Made by a program: the position numbers and the translations under genes
The notes under the pieces: model-generated
What the model saw: only the letters and a program-made list of their open reading frames with translations
The model's database searches: none
Told to the model about the DNA's origin: nothing
Part shown: positions 10,468 to 20,302 of the stretch, one piece after another
Position numbering within the stretch: position 1 is the first letter of the stretch
Layout of the letters: every line of letters begins with the position of its first letter
NCBI RefSeq assembly: GCF_004216555.1
Contig: NZ_SGWQ01000006.1
Coordinates: 310,001 to 374,000 of the forward strand
Reading direction: 5' to 3'
DNA from: Herbihabitans rhizosphaerae
Lineage (GTDB): Bacteria > Actinomycetota > Actinomycetes > Mycobacteriales > Pseudonocardiaceae
DNA: 64,000 bases

Positions 10468-11346
10468 TCACCTGGTTGGAGCAACCGGTTTCGGTACCCA
10501 CGGAGAGTCTGCTGCCAGGCGCCGTCCTGCCGGGTCTGTCGCCAGCAGCACGCTCCGTAATACGGCCATCGCCTCGGCGCGGTGACGGTCCGCGTTCTTC
10601 GCGTCCACCTCGGCGAGCAGCAGATGTGCCGGCCAGACCAGCGGCACGAGCCCGTGCCGCACTCCCGTCTCCGCGACGTCGTCCAGCAGGGCCCGCGCAC
10701 GCGCGGGCGAGCCGCCGCGCGCGGCCAGCGCCGCGGCCAGGACGAGGTCGGACTTGACCTGGTGCCGCACGGAGGCGCACGCCCGAGCGCGTTCGACGGC
10801 CGACTCGGCGGGCGGGATCGCCGCCTCCGGTGCGCCGGAGGCCAACTCGACCTCCGCGGTGACCCACGCCAGCCGGACGCCGGCGCGCCAGCGGGTGTCG
10901 CCGAGCCGCCGGGCACGCGCCAGCATCCGGCGCGCCTCGCCGAGCCGCCCGCCCCCGAGCGCGTCGGCGGCCAGGCCGAGCAGCGCGTCGGACCGGGCGC
11001 CGAGCGCGTCGCCGCCGTCCGGATCCCCGCCGTCCGGGTCCTTGGCACCCTCGATCGCGCCGGCGAGCAGGCCGAGTGCCCGCGAATCGAGCACGCGGGC
11101 GGCCGCGTGGCCGCCGAGCTGTCGGCGGTGCGACGCGATCGTTGTTGCTGCCAGTGCACCCGTCACCCGGTCGAGGTCACTCAGAAGAGTGATTAACGCT
11201 CTGTTGGCCGACGCGTAACTTCCTTGCCCGCCGAGCGCGACGCCGGCCATCCAGCGGGCCCTCCCGGCGGCGGGCAGCGGCGTCACGGCACGCCCTGGCC
11301 ACGCCCCGAACGCGGCCTCGCGCACGGGGTCGACAGGCGCGGTCAC
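10468..11346 (-). CDS. Conserved actinobacterial protein, Rv3415c-like
   Basis: A 292-residue Ala/Arg/Leu-rich protein beginning TAPVDPVREAAFGAWPGRAV. The body is a run of helical hairpins suggestive of TPR-like repeats, with no signal peptide or membrane span. By position between sigD/bldM and whiB, and by its opening sequence, it corresponds to Rv3415c, whose function is unknown. GTG at 11346 overlaps the MerR stop (GTGA), so it is coupled to that regulator and may act with it. Confidence 0.75.
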   Translation of the reverse strand: MTAPVDPVREAAFGAWPGRAVTPLPAAGRARWMAGVALGGQGSYASANRALITLLSDLDRVTGALAATTIASHRRQLGGHAAARVLDSRALGLLAGAIEGAKDPDGGDPDGGDALGARSDALLGLAADALGGGRLGEARRMLARARRLGDTRWRAGVRLAWVTAEVELASGAPEAAIPPAESAVERARACASVRHQVKSDLVLAAALAARGGSPARARALLDDVAETGVRHGLVPLVWPAHLLLAEVDAKNADRHRAEAMAVLRSVLLATDPAGRRLAADSPWVPKPVAPTR

Positions 11347-12539
11347 GCCTGCCCGTCGGAGGAGCCGAGGACCAGCGTGCGCACCCGCTCGACCGACTCG
11401 CCGAGATCGTCGAGCCGCTCGACCCGGTCGGGCAGGTCCACGTGCGCCCAACCCGGCCCGCAGGCGAACACCCGAATCCGCTGCCGTGTGCGCGGAATCC
11501 GTTGGAACACAAGCGGATCAGCGCTGCGCGGCAGCTGCGACCAGAGCGCGACACCGGCCGGCGCGGTTCGCCGCACGGCGGCCGCGAGCGCGTTGGCCGG
11601 CAGCGCCGCGCCGAGCATCTGGGTCCCGATCCGCTGGTGCGACAGCGCGGCGTTGAACACGTACAGCGGCAGGCTGTGCTGCTCGTGCGGCACGCAGGCG
11701 AGCAGCACCGGACGAGGGTTGGACGGCCTGGTCACCGGCGGTGCGGCGCCGATCATCGCGGCCAGCGTGCACTCGTGCAGCAGGTGTTCCACCTCGACAC
11801 ACTCGCCGGAATGCGCCCACCGGTCGGCCACCGCGGTGAGCACCGGCCGGATCGTGGTGTCCCAGGCGCCGACCACGCCGAGGTCGGCGATCGCGTCGGT
11901 GATCAGCTCGTGCACCGCGAGCGCGTCCATGGCCAGTGCCGCACGGCCGAGTCCTCGTGCCCGGACCGATCCGCCGGGCAGCCGCAGCCCGCGCCCACCG
12001 GCGCGCCCGAGTGGCGCGTCGAAACCGTCGGAGAGCCCGTCGGCCGGGCCGTTGGACTCCGGCTCGACAGCGGCGGCCACCGCCTTCGCGATCACCGATT
12101 CCAGCTCGGGGTCGAACGTCGCGCTGCCGTCCGTGCCTATCTCGACGACGCCCCCGATATCAACCGGAGTCCGTTGCGTGACAAGGGTTTCCGGCTCGCG
12201 CACGGCGTCGGCCGCACCGCCGGAGGAGGCCGTCTGTATCGCGTACCTCGCCGCCTCGGCCGGCGAGGCGCCACGCAGCAGGGCCCGCTGCATCAGCTCC
12301 AGCTTGGCGATGTCGGCCGGCCCGTAGCGGCGGTGCCGGCCGCTGGTGTGGCCGCTCGGGCCGATGCCGTATCTGCGATCCCAGGTCCGCAAGGTGGCCG
12401 GCGCGATCCCGAGTCTGCGTGCGACGGCCGCCACCGACAGGGTCGGCTCGGCGTGCTCGTGCCGCGCCGAGCCCCCGTCGGGTTGATCAGCCGTCGGCTC
12501 GGATCCGCCGGCCTGCACCGGTTCCGACTTGGTCGCCAC
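11343..12539 (-). CDS. MerR-family regulator with cobalamin-binding-like C-terminal domain
   Basis: A 398-residue protein. Residues about 30-100 form a MerR winged helix: LSVAAVARRLGIAPATLRTW, DRRYGIGPSGHTSGRHRRY. The C-terminal half (about 210-380) resembles the helical bundle plus Rossmann fold of CarH/LitR-type B12-dependent repressors (WAHSGECVEVEHLLHE, then LLACVPHEQHSLPLYVFNAA). The cobalamin motif DxHxxG is replaced by EQHSLP, so B12 binding is doubtful. GTG at 12539 is preceded by GGGGGC. It is divergent from whiB. Confidence 0.8.
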   Translation of the reverse strand: MATKSEPVQAGGSEPTADQPDGGSARHEHAEPTLSVAAVARRLGIAPATLRTWDRRYGIGPSGHTSGRHRRYGPADIAKLELMQRALLRGASPAEAARYAIQTASSGGAADAVREPETLVTQRTPVDIGGVVEIGTDGSATFDPELESVIAKAVAAAVEPESNGPADGLSDGFDAPLGRAGGRGLRLPGGSVRARGLGRAALAMDALAVHELITDAIADLGVVGAWDTTIRPVLTAVADRWAHSGECVEVEHLLHECTLAAMIGAAPPVTRPSNPRPVLLACVPHEQHSLPLYVFNAALSHQRIGTQMLGAALPANALAAAVRRTAPAGVALWSQLPRSADPLVFQRIPRTRQRIRVFACGPGWAHVDLPDRVERLDDLGESVERVRTLVLGSSDGQA

Positions 12540-12650
12540 GCCCCCATAGTCCGGTTGCCGACACCGGCCGGCAACTGGATCTCTGAACACGCTCTGTGGC
12601 TAGCCAAGATTCCGATCGGCTGAATTGGACCACTATTGGCGCGATCGGTC

Positions 12651-12679
12651 TTGAACAAGGATTGGCGCGGTTCTACGGT
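12651..12679 (+). promoter_or_regulatory. Candidate sigma-A-type promoter of whiB
   Basis: TTGAAC at 12651-12656 and TACGGT at 12674-12679 are separated by 17 bases, close to the housekeeping consensus. The WhiB ATG lies 60 bases further on with its own GGGGAGG ribosome site. Confidence 0.5.
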
Positions 12680-12739
12680 TGTGTCCGTTGCACCAAATGG
12701 AGTACAGCTCCACTGTCTTCAGTCGGGGAGGCGGTCACC

Positions 12740-13039
12740 ATGGCGGACACTCGAAGGCTTCCAGGACCCAACGCGGATGTGTGGGACTGGCAGCTCGAGG
12801 GCTCCTGCCGAGGCATGGACAGCGCGTTCTTCTTCCACCCGGACGGCGAACGCGGCCCGGCGCGAGCGCGCAGGGAAGCCAAGGCCAAGGCGGTCTGTCA
12901 GGCGTGTCCGGTCCTGCAGTTGTGCCGCAAGCACGCGCTTGCCGTACACGAGCCGTACGGCATCTGGGGCGGCCTGTCGGAATCGGAGCGCGACGCGATC
13001 ATCAAGTCGGAGAAGCGGGCGCTGGCGATCACCGCTTGA
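12740..13039 (+). CDS. whiB3: WhiB-family iron-sulfur regulator (WhiD/WhiB3 type)
   Basis: A 99-residue WhiB protein. The four cluster cysteines are C23, C53, C56 and C62 (GSCRGMD, then CQACPVLQLC, i.e. C-x2-C-x5-C), and the G(I/V)WGG turn is present as YGIWGGLSESERD. The tail KSEKRALAIT is basic. Sequence and position next to groEL1 and sigD fit WhiB3 of Mycobacterium and WhiD of Streptomyces. These act as [4Fe-4S] redox sensors that partner the principal sigma factor. ATG at 12740 has GGGGAGG eight bases upstream. Confidence 0.95.
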   Translation: MADTRRLPGPNADVWDWQLEGSCRGMDSAFFFHPDGERGPARARREAKAKAVCQACPVLQLCRKHALAVHEPYGIWGGLSESERDAIIKSEKRALAITA

Positions 13040-13048
13040 GCACGAACG

Positions 13049-13088
13049 AAGACCACCCCTGACGCCACGGCGCCAGGGGTGGTCTTTT
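13049..13088 (+). terminator. Rho-independent terminator of whiB
   Basis: GACCACCCCTG at 13051-13061 pairs with CAGGGGTGGTC at 13074-13084, extended by AA/TT, and is followed by a T4 run at 13085-13088. It starts ten bases after the whiB stop. Confidence 0.9.
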
Positions 13089-13203
13089 CAGTTGTGCCAA
13101 TCAGCCGCGCCTTAGGGGAACGTGACGCAGCTCAGCCCCGGTGACAGACCGACCGCACTGTTCGCTGGAACGCGGCCGTACTGGGAAATTCCGGGGAGGC
13201 GGA

Positions 13204-14913
<1,710 letters not shown>

Positions 14914-14933
14914 CTACAAAGGACGCTTGTCCG

Positions 14934-15227
14934 TCAGTTGATGACGGCCAGCACGTCGCGGGCGGAGAGGATCAGGTACTCCTCACCGTTGTACTTGACC
15001 TCGGTGCCGCCGTACTTGGAGTAGATGACGACGTCGCCGGCAGCCACGTCCACGGGGACGCGGTTGCCCTTGTCGTCGATCCGACCCGGACCCACGGCCA
15101 GGACCTTGCCCTCCTGGGGCTTCTCCTTGGCGGTGTCCGGGATGACAAGGCCGGATGCCGTCGTGGCCTCGGCCTCGCTCGCCTGGACAACGATCTTGTC
15201 CTCGAGCGGCTTGATGTTCACGCTCAC
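14934..15227 (-). CDS. groES: Co-chaperonin GroES (10 kDa)
   Basis: A 97-residue GroES, beginning [20 protein letters not shown]. The mobile loop is seen as [20 protein letters not shown] and the beta-barrel ending as [15 protein letters not shown]. It caps GroEL in the cytosol. GTG at 15227 is chosen because GGAGG lies eight bases upstream and it matches the family length; the track start at 15242 would cover that ribosome site. Confidence 0.97.
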   Translation of the reverse strand: MSVNIKPLEDKIVVQASEAEATTASGLVIPDTAKEKPQEGKVLAVGPGRIDDKGNRVPVDVAAGDVVIYSKYGGTEVKYNGEEYLILSARDVLAVIN

Positions 15228-15327
15228 CGCTGTGACCTCCACGGTCGTTCGAAAGCGTTTGGGCAGTTACCAGTCTCGGCTCCTGCCACCCCGCCGTCGC
15301 GGGTGCCGGGGCGGTATCGGTGCCGTC

Positions 15328-15356
15328 GCTAGCACTCTACCCACGCGAGTGCTAGC
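15328..15356 (-). promoter_or_regulatory. CIRCE operator (HrcA site)
   Basis: GCTAGCACTC at 15328-15337 and GAGTGCTAGC at 15347-15356 form a perfect inverted repeat around a nine-base spacer, matching the CIRCE consensus. It lies about 100 bases upstream of groES, so HrcA repression of groES-groEL1 is expected. No hrcA gene is in the window. Confidence 0.95.
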
Positions 15357-15363
15357 CGTGCAA
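15334..15363 (-). promoter_or_regulatory. groES promoter overlapping CIRCE
   Basis: On the minus strand TTGCAC (15363-15358) and TAGAGT (15339-15334) are spaced by 18 bases. The -10 lies inside the left CIRCE arm, so HrcA binding would block polymerase. Confidence 0.6.
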
Positions 15364-15441
15364 CGAGGGTGTCCCCGCAGGTCATCGGGCAACCCGAACG
15401 GCTGCCGTCACACGACGGCCCGCGCGACGGATAGACAGAAC

Positions 15442-16272
15442 ATGTCCGTTCACCTGAGCCGTGAGCTGGCCGGCCATCTCGGGGAGCTGCGCCACGAGCC
15501 GACCCGCAAACACGTGCGCGCCCGCGCCGGCAGCCGGACGCTGGTCGACAGCCGGCGGGCGGTGCTCGTCTGGGAGCCCAAGCGCGTCGTGCCGTCCTAC
15601 GCGGTGCCCGTCGAGGACGTCAACGCCGTGCTGGAGCCCGCCGAGAACGTCCGCGCGGAGGAGCACCCGGTGCGGCTGGAGGCCGGCGGGCCGCCGGTGC
15701 TCGACCCGCGCACGCCGTTCGCCGCGCACACCTGCGACGGCGTCTCGCTGTCCGTGTGCGCCGGCCAGGTGCGGCTCGACGGCGCGGCGTTCCGGCCGTC
15801 CGACCCCGACCTCGCCGACCACGTGATCCTCGACTTCTCCGCGTTCGACGAGTGGTTCGAGGAGGACGAGGTGATCGTCGGGCACCCGCGCGATCCGTTC
15901 TCCCGCATCGACGTCCGCCACACCTCCACGCCGGTGCGCGTCGAGCTGGACGGGGTGGTGCTGGCCGAGAGCACCGGCGCGCTGCTGCTGTTCGAAACCC
16001 ACATCCTGCCCCGGTTCTACCTGCCGCGCGCCGACGTGCGCACCGAGCTGCTCACACCCACCGACACGATCACCACCTGCGCCTACAAGGGACACGCGCG
16101 CTACTGGGCGGCGCACGTGCACGGGCAGCGATACCTCGATCTGGTGTGGTCCTACGAGCGGCCGCTGTCCGACGCGCGGGACGTGGCCTGGCGGATGTGC
16201 TTCCTCGACGAGCGGGTGGACGTGATCGTCGACGGCGTGCTCCGCGAGCGGCCGGTCACCCCGTGGTCGTGA
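15442..16272 (+). CDS. DUF427 family protein, two-domain
   Basis: A 276-residue cytosolic protein with two DUF427 beta-tent domains. The first opens ARAGSRTLVDSRRAVLVWEP. The second is around LDGVVLAESTGALLLFETHI, ending with the conserved YLPRADVRTELLTPTDTITT and CAYKGHARYW. DUF427 proteins are common in actinobacteria and lack an assigned reaction. ATG at 15442 is used; upstream frame overlaps the CIRCE promoter. It is followed 39 bases later by a close paralogue. Confidence 0.85.
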   Translation: MSVHLSRELAGHLGELRHEPTRKHVRARAGSRTLVDSRRAVLVWEPKRVVPSYAVPVEDVNAVLEPAENVRAEEHPVRLEAGGPPVLDPRTPFAAHTCDGVSLSVCAGQVRLDGAAFRPSDPDLADHVILDFSAFDEWFEEDEVIVGHPRDPFSRIDVRHTSTPVRVELDGVVLAESTGALLLFETHILPRFYLPRADVRTELLTPTDTITTCAYKGHARYWAAHVHGQRYLDLVWSYERPLSDARDVAWRMCFLDERVDVIVDGVLRERPVTPWS

Positions 16273-16311
16273 TCGCGGAATCCCTGGTCCGTGTCCGGGG
16301 TTGTGTCCCGT

Positions 16312-17052
16312 ATGGCGATCAAACTGAGCAGGGAGCGCAAGCGCGTGTACGGCGAGCTGCGCTACGAGCCGACGGCCAAGCGGGTGCGGGCGCGCGCCGG
16401 TGACACGACCGTCGTGGACAGCCGTCGGGCGGTGCTGGTGTGGGAGCCGAACCAGTACCGGGCCACCTACGCGGTGCCGGCCGAGGACGTGCGCGGCACC
16501 CTCACTCCGGCTGAGGCGGCGGCCGGGGCGCACACGGCCGACGGCGAGCCGCTGTCCATCGAGGCGGACGGCGTGACACTGGCCGGCGCGGCATTCCGGC
16601 CGGCCGACCCCGACCTGGCCGGCCTGGTGCTGCTCGACTTCGACACGTTCGACGGATGGCTCGAGGAGGACGAGGCGATCCTCGGTCACCCTCGCGACCC
16701 GTATCACCGGATCGACGTCCGGCGGACCTCGACGCCGGTGCGCGTCGAGCTGGACGGCGAGCTGCTGGCGGAGAGCACGAACGCGCGGGTGGTGTTCGAG
16801 ACCGGGCTGTCGCCGCGGTACTACCTGCCGCGCGCCGACGTGCGCACCGAGCTGCTCACGCCGACCGACACCGCGACCGTGTGCCAGTACAAGGGCACGG
16901 CCGACTATTGGGCGGTGACCGCCGCCGGGCAGACCCACCCCGATCTTGTGTGGGCCTACGAGCAGCCACTCCCCGACGCTGTCGAGATCGGCGGCCACCT
17001 GTGCTTCTACGACGAGAAGGTGGATCTCTTCGTGGACGGCGTGCGGCGCTGA
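16312..17052 (+). CDS. DUF427 family protein, paralogue of the preceding gene
   Basis: A 246-residue protein sharing long identical stretches with its neighbour, for example YLPRADVRTELLTPTDT and RIDVRRTSTPVRVELDGELL. It also has the two-domain DUF427 layout. The pair is a tandem duplication. It differs mainly by losing about 25 residues in the linker region and by its own N-terminus, AIKLSRERKRVYGELRYEPT. ATG at 16312 is preferred, though GTG at 16291 is possible because no strong ribosome site is visible for either. Confidence 0.82.
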   Translation: MAIKLSRERKRVYGELRYEPTAKRVRARAGDTTVVDSRRAVLVWEPNQYRATYAVPAEDVRGTLTPAEAAAGAHTADGEPLSIEADGVTLAGAAFRPADPDLAGLVLLDFDTFDGWLEEDEAILGHPRDPYHRIDVRRTSTPVRVELDGELLAESTNARVVFETGLSPRYYLPRADVRTELLTPTDTATVCQYKGTADYWAVTAAGQTHPDLVWAYEQPLPDAVEIGGHLCFYDEKVDLFVDGVRR

Positions 17053-17053
17053 G

Positions 17054-17129
17054 GTTCACTTAGACCTCACCCGAAAGTGGGTGCATTGATCACTTGGTCG
17101 GTGCGAAGGTGGCCAACAGTTCACCTTCG
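17054..17129 (+). promoter_or_regulatory. Candidate PhoP-binding (PHO box) sequences upstream of phoD
   Basis: GTTCACTTAGA (17054-17064) is followed directly by CCTCACCCGAA (17065-17075), an 11-base direct-repeat arrangement like the Streptomyces PHO box. GTTCACCTTCG at 17119-17129 matches the unit in ten of eleven positions. The phoD start is at 17149. Phosphate control is inferred, not shown. Confidence 0.45.
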
Positions 17130-17148
17130 TCCCGAACGAGGAGGTCTC

Positions 17149-18753
17149 GTGTCCGCACTCCCACCACAACCGCGCCAGCCTGTCTCGAGACGCGCCGTGC
17201 TGCTCGGCGGAGCCGGTGCCTTCGGCGCCGTCGCACTCGGCGCCGGCCTGTCCGACAGCGGCATCGCGCGCGCGTCGTCGTCCAGCGGCGCGGGCGTCGA
17301 GCGGGTCAAGGGCCCGTTCTTCAACCTGGGCGTGGCCTCGGGTGACCCGCTGCCGGACGGCGTCGTGCTGTGGACCCGGCTCGCCCCGAACGCGACCGCG
17401 GAGGACGGCTTCGGCGGGATGCCGGACAAGCTCGTCAAGGTAGACTGGGAGATCGCCAAGGACGAGAAGTTCACCCAGGTGGTGCAGCGCGGCACCGAGG
17501 ACGCCGTCCGGGAGTGGGCGCACAGCGTGCACGTCGAGGCGACCGGTCTCGAGGCGGGCACGGAGTACTTCTACCGGTTCCGCGCCGAAGGCGACTACTC
17601 CATGGTCGGGCGCACCCGCACCGCGCCGGCCCCGGGCACGCTCGGCGAGCTGACCATGTGCTTCGCCTCCTGCTCGCACTTCGGGCAGGGCTACTTCACC
17701 GCGTACCGCCGGATGGCCGAGGACAATCCCGGTCTGATCCTGCACCTCGGCGACTACCAGTACGAGTACACGGCCGGCGACAAGGACGTGCGCAAGGTGC
17801 TCGGACCGGAGACCACGGCGCTGGCCGGCTACCGGCAGCGGCACGGCCAGTACAAGACCGACGTCGACCTGCAGGCCGCGCACGCGGTCGCGCCGTGGTT
17901 GGTCGTGTGGGACGACCACGAGGTGGAGAACAACTGGGCGGACGAGAAGCCGGAGGACTCCTCGCAGACGCCCGGCGAGAAGTTCCTCCCCCGCCGGCGC
18001 GACGCGTTCAAGGCGTACTACGAGCACATGCCGCTGCGCTCGACGTCCCGCCCAAGCGGGATCGACATGCAGCTGTATCGCCGCTACGCGTGGGGCGCGC
18101 TGGCCAACTTCCACATGCTCGACACCCGCCAGTACCGCAGCGACCAGGCGTGCGGCAACGGCAGCGTGGTGGTCGACTGCGAGGACCGGCTGGACCCGAA
18201 GCGCTCGCTGACCGGGACCGAGCAGGAGAAGTGGATCATCGACGGGTTCAACAACACCTCGGCGCGCTGGGACGTGCTCGGCCAGCAGGTGTTCTTCGCC
18301 CAGATCGACCTCACCAAGGGCGGTGACAAGGGCTACAACACCGACGCCTGGGACGGGTACAAGCCCAACCGGGACAAGATCGCCGCCGCGATGGGCGCCT
18401 CGAAGGTGCGCAACGGCGTCGTGCTCACCGGTGACGTGCACCGGCACTGGGCCGCGGAGATCAAGGAGACCTACGACGAGCCGGGCTCCAAGGGTGTCGG
18501 CGTGGAGTTCGTGACCACCTCGGTCACCAGCGGCGGCGACGGCAACAGCGACGACGGCGCGGACACGCTCAAGGAGAACCCGCACGTCAAGTACCACGCG
18601 AACCGGCGCGGCTACATCCGCACGAAGTTCACCGAGAAGGAGGTGCGCGCCGACTACCGCACGCTGGACTACGTGACCAAGGCCGGCGCGCCCGCCAAGA
18701 CCGCCAAGAGCTTCGTGGTGGCCGACGGCGATCCGACGCTCCACCCCGCCTGA
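17149..18753 (+). CDS. phoD: PhoD-like alkaline phosphatase/phosphodiesterase, Tat-exported
   Basis: A 534-residue secreted metallophosphatase. The N-terminus SRRAVLLGGAGAFGAVALGA is a twin-arginine signal peptide. A PhoD N-terminal domain (FFNLGVASGDPLPDGVVLWT) precedes the catalytic domain, with metal-binding motifs ILHLGDYQYEY, LVVWDDHEVENNW and VLTGDVHRHW. PhoD enzymes use Ca and Fe and release phosphate from phospho- mono- and diesters outside the cell. GTG at 17149 has AGGAGG five bases upstream. Upstream repeats suggest PhoP control. It ends in front of a repeat-rich bidirectional terminator region. Confidence 0.93.
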   Translation: MSALPPQPRQPVSRRAVLLGGAGAFGAVALGAGLSDSGIARASSSSGAGVERVKGPFFNLGVASGDPLPDGVVLWTRLAPNATAEDGFGGMPDKLVKVDWEIAKDEKFTQVVQRGTEDAVREWAHSVHVEATGLEAGTEYFYRFRAEGDYSMVGRTRTAPAPGTLGELTMCFASCSHFGQGYFTAYRRMAEDNPGLILHLGDYQYEYTAGDKDVRKVLGPETTALAGYRQRHGQYKTDVDLQAAHAVAPWLVVWDDHEVENNWADEKPEDSSQTPGEKFLPRRRDAFKAYYEHMPLRSTSRPSGIDMQLYRRYAWGALANFHMLDTRQYRSDQACGNGSVVVDCEDRLDPKRSLTGTEQEKWIIDGFNNTSARWDVLGQQVFFAQIDLTKGGDKGYNTDAWDGYKPNRDKIAAAMGASKVRNGVVLTGDVHRHWAAEIKETYDEPGSKGVGVEFVTTSVTSGGDGNSDDGADTLKENPHVKYHANRRGYIRTKFTEKEVRADYRTLDYVTKAGAPAKTAKSFVVADGDPTLHPA

Positions 18754-18763
18754 CCGGACACCG

Positions 18764-18846
18764 CGAGTCCCGCGCTCAGACACCCCGAGTCCCGCGCTCT
18801 GCACCGTGCAGGGCGCGGGACTCGCCGGTGCGGGGCGCGGGACTCG
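18764..18846. repeat. Two facing pairs of a 22-bp-period repeat (core CGAGTCCCGCGC)
   Basis: The core CGAGTCCCGCGC occurs at 18764-18775 and 18786-18797, and its complement at 18813-18824 and 18835-18846. Each pair has a 22-base period, and the two pairs face each other, so the transcript can fold into a long hairpin between convergent genes. The same core and period recur at 35754-35787. It probably serves as a bidirectional terminator. Confidence 0.8.
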
Positions 18847-18852
18847 CGCGTT

Positions 18853-19734
18853 TCACACGGTGAGGACGATCTTGCCGCGCACCCGGCCGGACTCGCTGAG
18901 CTGGTGCGCCTTCGCGGCGTCGGCCAGATCGAGGGTCTGCTCGACGTGCACCCGCAGCGTGCCGGCGTCCACCAGCGCGGCGATCTCGGCGAGATCGGCC
19001 CCGGACGGCGACACGTAGAACCGGCGGTACCTCGGATCGCCGCCGCCCTCCGCGTCGTCGCCCACCGCGTCCAGCAGCACGCCGCCGGAGTCCACAATGG
19101 ACAGTGATCGGCTGCCGTAGTCGCCGCCCACCAGGTCGTAGGCCACGTCCACCGGGTCGATCGCCTCGGTGAAGTCGACCGCCGTGTAGTCGACCACCTC
19201 GTCCGCGCCCAGCGAGCGCACGAACTCGTGCTTGTCCGCCCGCGCGGTGCCGATCACGTACGCGCCGCGCGCCTTGGCGATCTGCACCGCCAGATGGCCG
19301 ACCCCACCGGCCGCCGCGTGCACCAGCACCCTCTGTCCACTGTGGACTCCGGCGACGCCGGCCAGCGCCTGCCACGCGGTGAGCGCGGCGCCCGGCAACG
19401 CGGCGGCGTGCGTGTGGTCGACGCTGGAAGGCTTGCGCGCCAAGGCTTCCCCGGGCACGGCGACGTACTCCGCGTACGCGCCGGCGCGCGACAGCCACAG
19501 CGCGAACACCTCCTCTCCGGTCCCCTCCACGACGCCGGAGAACTCGAGCCCGAGCCGGAACGGCGGCGGCCCGATCCGGTCCACCACACCCGAGCGCAGC
19601 TTCCAGTCGGCCGGGTTCACGCCGGCTGCGCGCACCCGGACGAGCACCTCGCCGTCCGCCGGGACCGGCGGGTCCACCTCGACCAGTTCCAGCACCTCCG
19701 GCCCGCCGAGCACCTGTTGATTGATCGCTCGCAC
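18853..19734 (-). CDS. NADP-dependent zinc-free MDR oxidoreductase (quinone-reductase-like)
   Basis: A 293-residue medium-chain dehydrogenase/reductase. The catalytic-domain start RAINQQVLGGPEVLELVEVD, the VNPADWKLRSG signature and the NADP-binding HAAAGGVGHLAVQIAKARGA are present. The structural zinc cysteines are absent, as in quinone oxidoreductases. GTG at 19734 follows GAAGGAG. It is divergent from an HxlR regulator with a redox-type cysteine. By analogy with YodB/QorR systems it probably detoxifies quinones or reactive carbonyls. Confidence 0.88.
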   Translation of the reverse strand: MRAINQQVLGGPEVLELVEVDPPVPADGEVLVRVRAAGVNPADWKLRSGVVDRIGPPPFRLGLEFSGVVEGTGEEVFALWLSRAGAYAEYVAVPGEALARKPSSVDHTHAAALPGAALTAWQALAGVAGVHSGQRVLVHAAAGGVGHLAVQIAKARGAYVIGTARADKHEFVRSLGADEVVDYTAVDFTEAIDPVDVAYDLVGGDYGSRSLSIVDSGGVLLDAVGDDAEGGGDPRYRRFYVSPSGADLAEIAALVDAGTLRVHVEQTLDLADAAKAHQLSESGRVRGKIVLTV

Positions 19735-19795
19735 GATGTCTCCTTCACTGTCGATCACGTGCGTTTCAGCATGTGTGAGCCGGTATCCGTTGTGA

Positions 19796-19824
19796 AGAAG
19801 GCACTTCTCTGGTACTCAGGTACC
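19796..19824 (+). promoter_or_regulatory. Candidate HxlR operator palindromes
   Basis: AGAAG-GCA-CTTCT at 19796-19808 and GGTAC-TCAG-GTACC at 19811-19824 are perfect inverted repeats in the 92-base divergent promoter region. The second ends two bases before the HxlR start, well placed for autorepression. Confidence 0.45.
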
Positions 19825-19826
19825 TC

Positions 19827-20210
19827 ATGGATACCGTCCAGTCCTACCTGCACGCCTGCCCGGCCAGAACCGTGCTGGAGGCGATCACCAACAAGTGGAC
19901 CGTCCTGGTGCTGACCTCGCTGCGAAGCAACGGCGGCACCATGCGGTTCAACGAGCTGCGCCGGTTCCTGGACGGCATCACGCAGAAGATGCTGACCCAG
20001 ACGCTGCGCTCGCTGGAGCGCGACGGCATGGTCCGGCGCACCGTGTACCCGACCGTCCCGCCGCGCGTGGACTACTCGGTGACCGAGCTGGGCACCAGCC
20101 TCGGCGAGCTGTTCAACACGTTCGGCGAGTGGGCCAACGAGAACGTGGACCGGATCATGGCCGCGCGCACCGAGTTCGACACCCGCCCCGCCCCGGAACC
20201 TGTGAACTAA
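19827..20210 (+). CDS. HxlR-family transcriptional regulator
   Basis: A 127-residue winged-helix protein of the HxlR/DUF24 class: EAITNKWTVLVLTSLRSNGG, MRFNELRRFLDGITQKMLTQ, TLRSLERDGMVRRTVYPTVP. Cys11 in HACPAR sits at the conserved N-terminal position that senses quinones, disulfides or hypochlorite in YodB, HypR and QorR. It is divergently transcribed from a quinone-reductase-like gene, the usual target arrangement. It probably represses both genes until Cys11 is modified. Confidence 0.9.
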   Translation: MDTVQSYLHACPARTVLEAITNKWTVLVLTSLRSNGGTMRFNELRRFLDGITQKMLTQTLRSLERDGMVRRTVYPTVPPRVDYSVTELGTSLGELFNTFGEWANENVDRIMAARTEFDTRPAPEPVN

Positions 20211-20302
20211 CCGCACTGGTCACGCGTGAAAAGTTGACGACGGGCGGCCGGCCCAGCAGAGTGATCCCCGACCGACTCACCCTGCCCTGTGATGGAGTCG
20301 CC

